Below, piece by piece: positions 6,408 through 6,985 of a stretch of DNA of 6,985 bases (the first letter of the stretch is position 1; every line of letters starts with the position of its first letter). Source of the stretch: Gammaproteobacteria bacterium (GTDB lineage: Bacteria; Pseudomonadota; Gammaproteobacteria; QNFN01); contig QNFN01000098.1 in the NCBI GenBank assembly GCA_003645555.1, forward strand, positions 1 to 6,985, written 5' to 3'. The notes under the pieces are model-generated. The model searched no databases and had not been told where the DNA came from. It worked only from the letters and a program-made list of their open reading frames with translations. A program made the position numbers and the translations under genes.

Positions 6408-6985
6408 TTGGCACTGGCCCTTTTCGACCTCGACAACACCCTGCTCGCTGGTGACAGCGACTACCTATGGGGCGGATTTCTCGCCACTCAGGGGCTGGTC
6501 GACGGACCTGCCTACGAGCGCGAGAACCTGCGCTACTATCGCGCCTACCAGGCTGGTCAACTCGATATCCATGAGTTCCTGCGCTTCGCCCTGCGGCCAC
6601 TCGCCGATCACGAACCGGCACTGCTAGAGGCGGTGCGCGAGCGCTTCATAGATGAAACCATCGCACCCATCGTCGCCCCAGGCACCGCGGCACTGCTCGA
6701 ACGTCACCGCACCGCCGGTGACCGGCTGGCGATCATCACCGCCACCAACAGCTTCGTTACCGGGCCGATCGCCGTCCTGCTCGGCATCGACGACCTGCTC
6801 GCCACCGAGCCCGAGCAGGTCGACGGCCGCTACACCGGACCGGCGGCCGGAAGCCCCTGTGTTCGCGAAGGGAAAGTCCAGCGTCTCAAGGCGTGGCTGG
6901 CCGTCGAGAAACTCGACCTTGGCGGCAGCTGGTTCTACTCCGACTCGCACAACGACCTGCCGCTGCTCGAAATTGTCGACCACCC
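6408..6985 (+). CDS. HAD-IB family (SerB-like) phosphatase, 3' end outside window
   Basis: This is a cytoplasmic haloacid-dehalogenase superfamily phosphatase. The window holds 192 residues; from memory relatives have about 215-225, so perhaps 25-30 are missing. All four HAD motifs are present: nucleophile Asp7 and Asp9 (LFDLDNTLL), Thr111 (AIITATNS), Lys156 (REGKVQRLKAW), and Asp179 and Asp183 (YSDSHNDLPLL). A helical cap between about 20 and 100 fits subclass IB, as in phosphoserine phosphatase. The natural substrate cannot be read from the sequence; relatives are annotated as phosphoserine- or histidinol-phosphate-phosphatase-like. TTG 6408 is chosen because it has a well-spaced GGGAG and places the first motif at residues 5-13, as in relatives. 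ATG 6312 is an in-frame alternative with GGAGG; its extra codons include AGG, AGA, CGA and GGA, unlike the gene body. The gene is divergent from rppH. The frame stays open to the right edge. Confidence 0.88.
   Translation, partial: MALALFDLDNTLLAGDSDYLWGGFLATQGLVDGPAYERENLRYYRAYQAGQLDIHEFLRFALRPLADHEPALLEAVRERFIDETIAPIVAPGTAALLERHRTAGDRLAIITATNSFVTGPIAVLLGIDDLLATEPEQVDGRYTGPAAGSPCVREGKVQRLKAWLAVEKLDLGGSWFYSDSHNDLPLLEIVDH

Noticed and set aside
5849..6454. A 201-codon + strand frame opposite rppH running across the divergent region
   Set aside because: It overlaps rppH antisense and then runs into the HAD gene in the wrong frame. It has no family resemblance.
6624..6983. A 119-codon - strand frame at the right edge
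   Set aside because: It is antisense to the HAD phosphatase, whose motifs III and IV lie within it on the + strand.
1..6985. Possible mobile element, defence system or undescribed gene cluster
   Set aside because: All five coding regions are recognised housekeeping families. There is no abnormal composition, integrase, direct-repeat array or unexplained gap over about 160 nt.

Overview
The window is ordinary, GC-rich chromosomal DNA with strong G/C preference at third codon positions. Every recognisable protein resembles a gammaproteobacterial housekeeping enzyme, and RppH aligns without gaps to the E. coli protein over about 150 residues. I infer a high-GC gammaproteobacterium, but the sequence does not fix family or genus. 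I see no phage, IS, CRISPR, toxin-antitoxin or RNA gene.

Layout, left to right. (1) The C-terminal 560 codons of phosphoenolpyruvate synthase (ppsA, + strand) run in from the left edge. (2) After an 87-nt gap holding a GC-rich hairpin comes a complete gpmI (+), the cofactor-independent phosphoglycerate mutase. (3) A 93-nt convergent intergenic region is almost filled by two inverted REP palindromes, a REPIN-like element. (4) On the - strand lies a tight pair, rppH then ptsP, 14 nt apart and convergent with gpmI. (5) Divergent from rppH, on the + strand, is a HAD-IB family phosphatase cut by the right edge. It probably starts at a TTG codon, though an in-frame ATG upstream also has a good Shine-Dalgarno sequence.

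Functionally, the left and middle genes cluster around phosphoenolpyruvate. PpsA makes PEP from pyruvate, GpmI interconverts 3- and 2-phosphoglycerate one step from PEP, and PtsP (EI-Ntr) uses PEP to phosphorylate the nitrogen-related PTS chain. RppH trims mRNA 5' ends, and its pairing with ptsP is known from E. coli. PpsA and PtsP share a homologous phosphohistidine domain and PEP-binding barrel.

I found no undescribed system. The observations most worth a second look are the REP pair, whose hairpins differ by a compensatory base-pair change, and the competing starts of the HAD gene. After those come the hairpin that encloses a decoy gpmI start and the ptsP start without a Shine-Dalgarno sequence.
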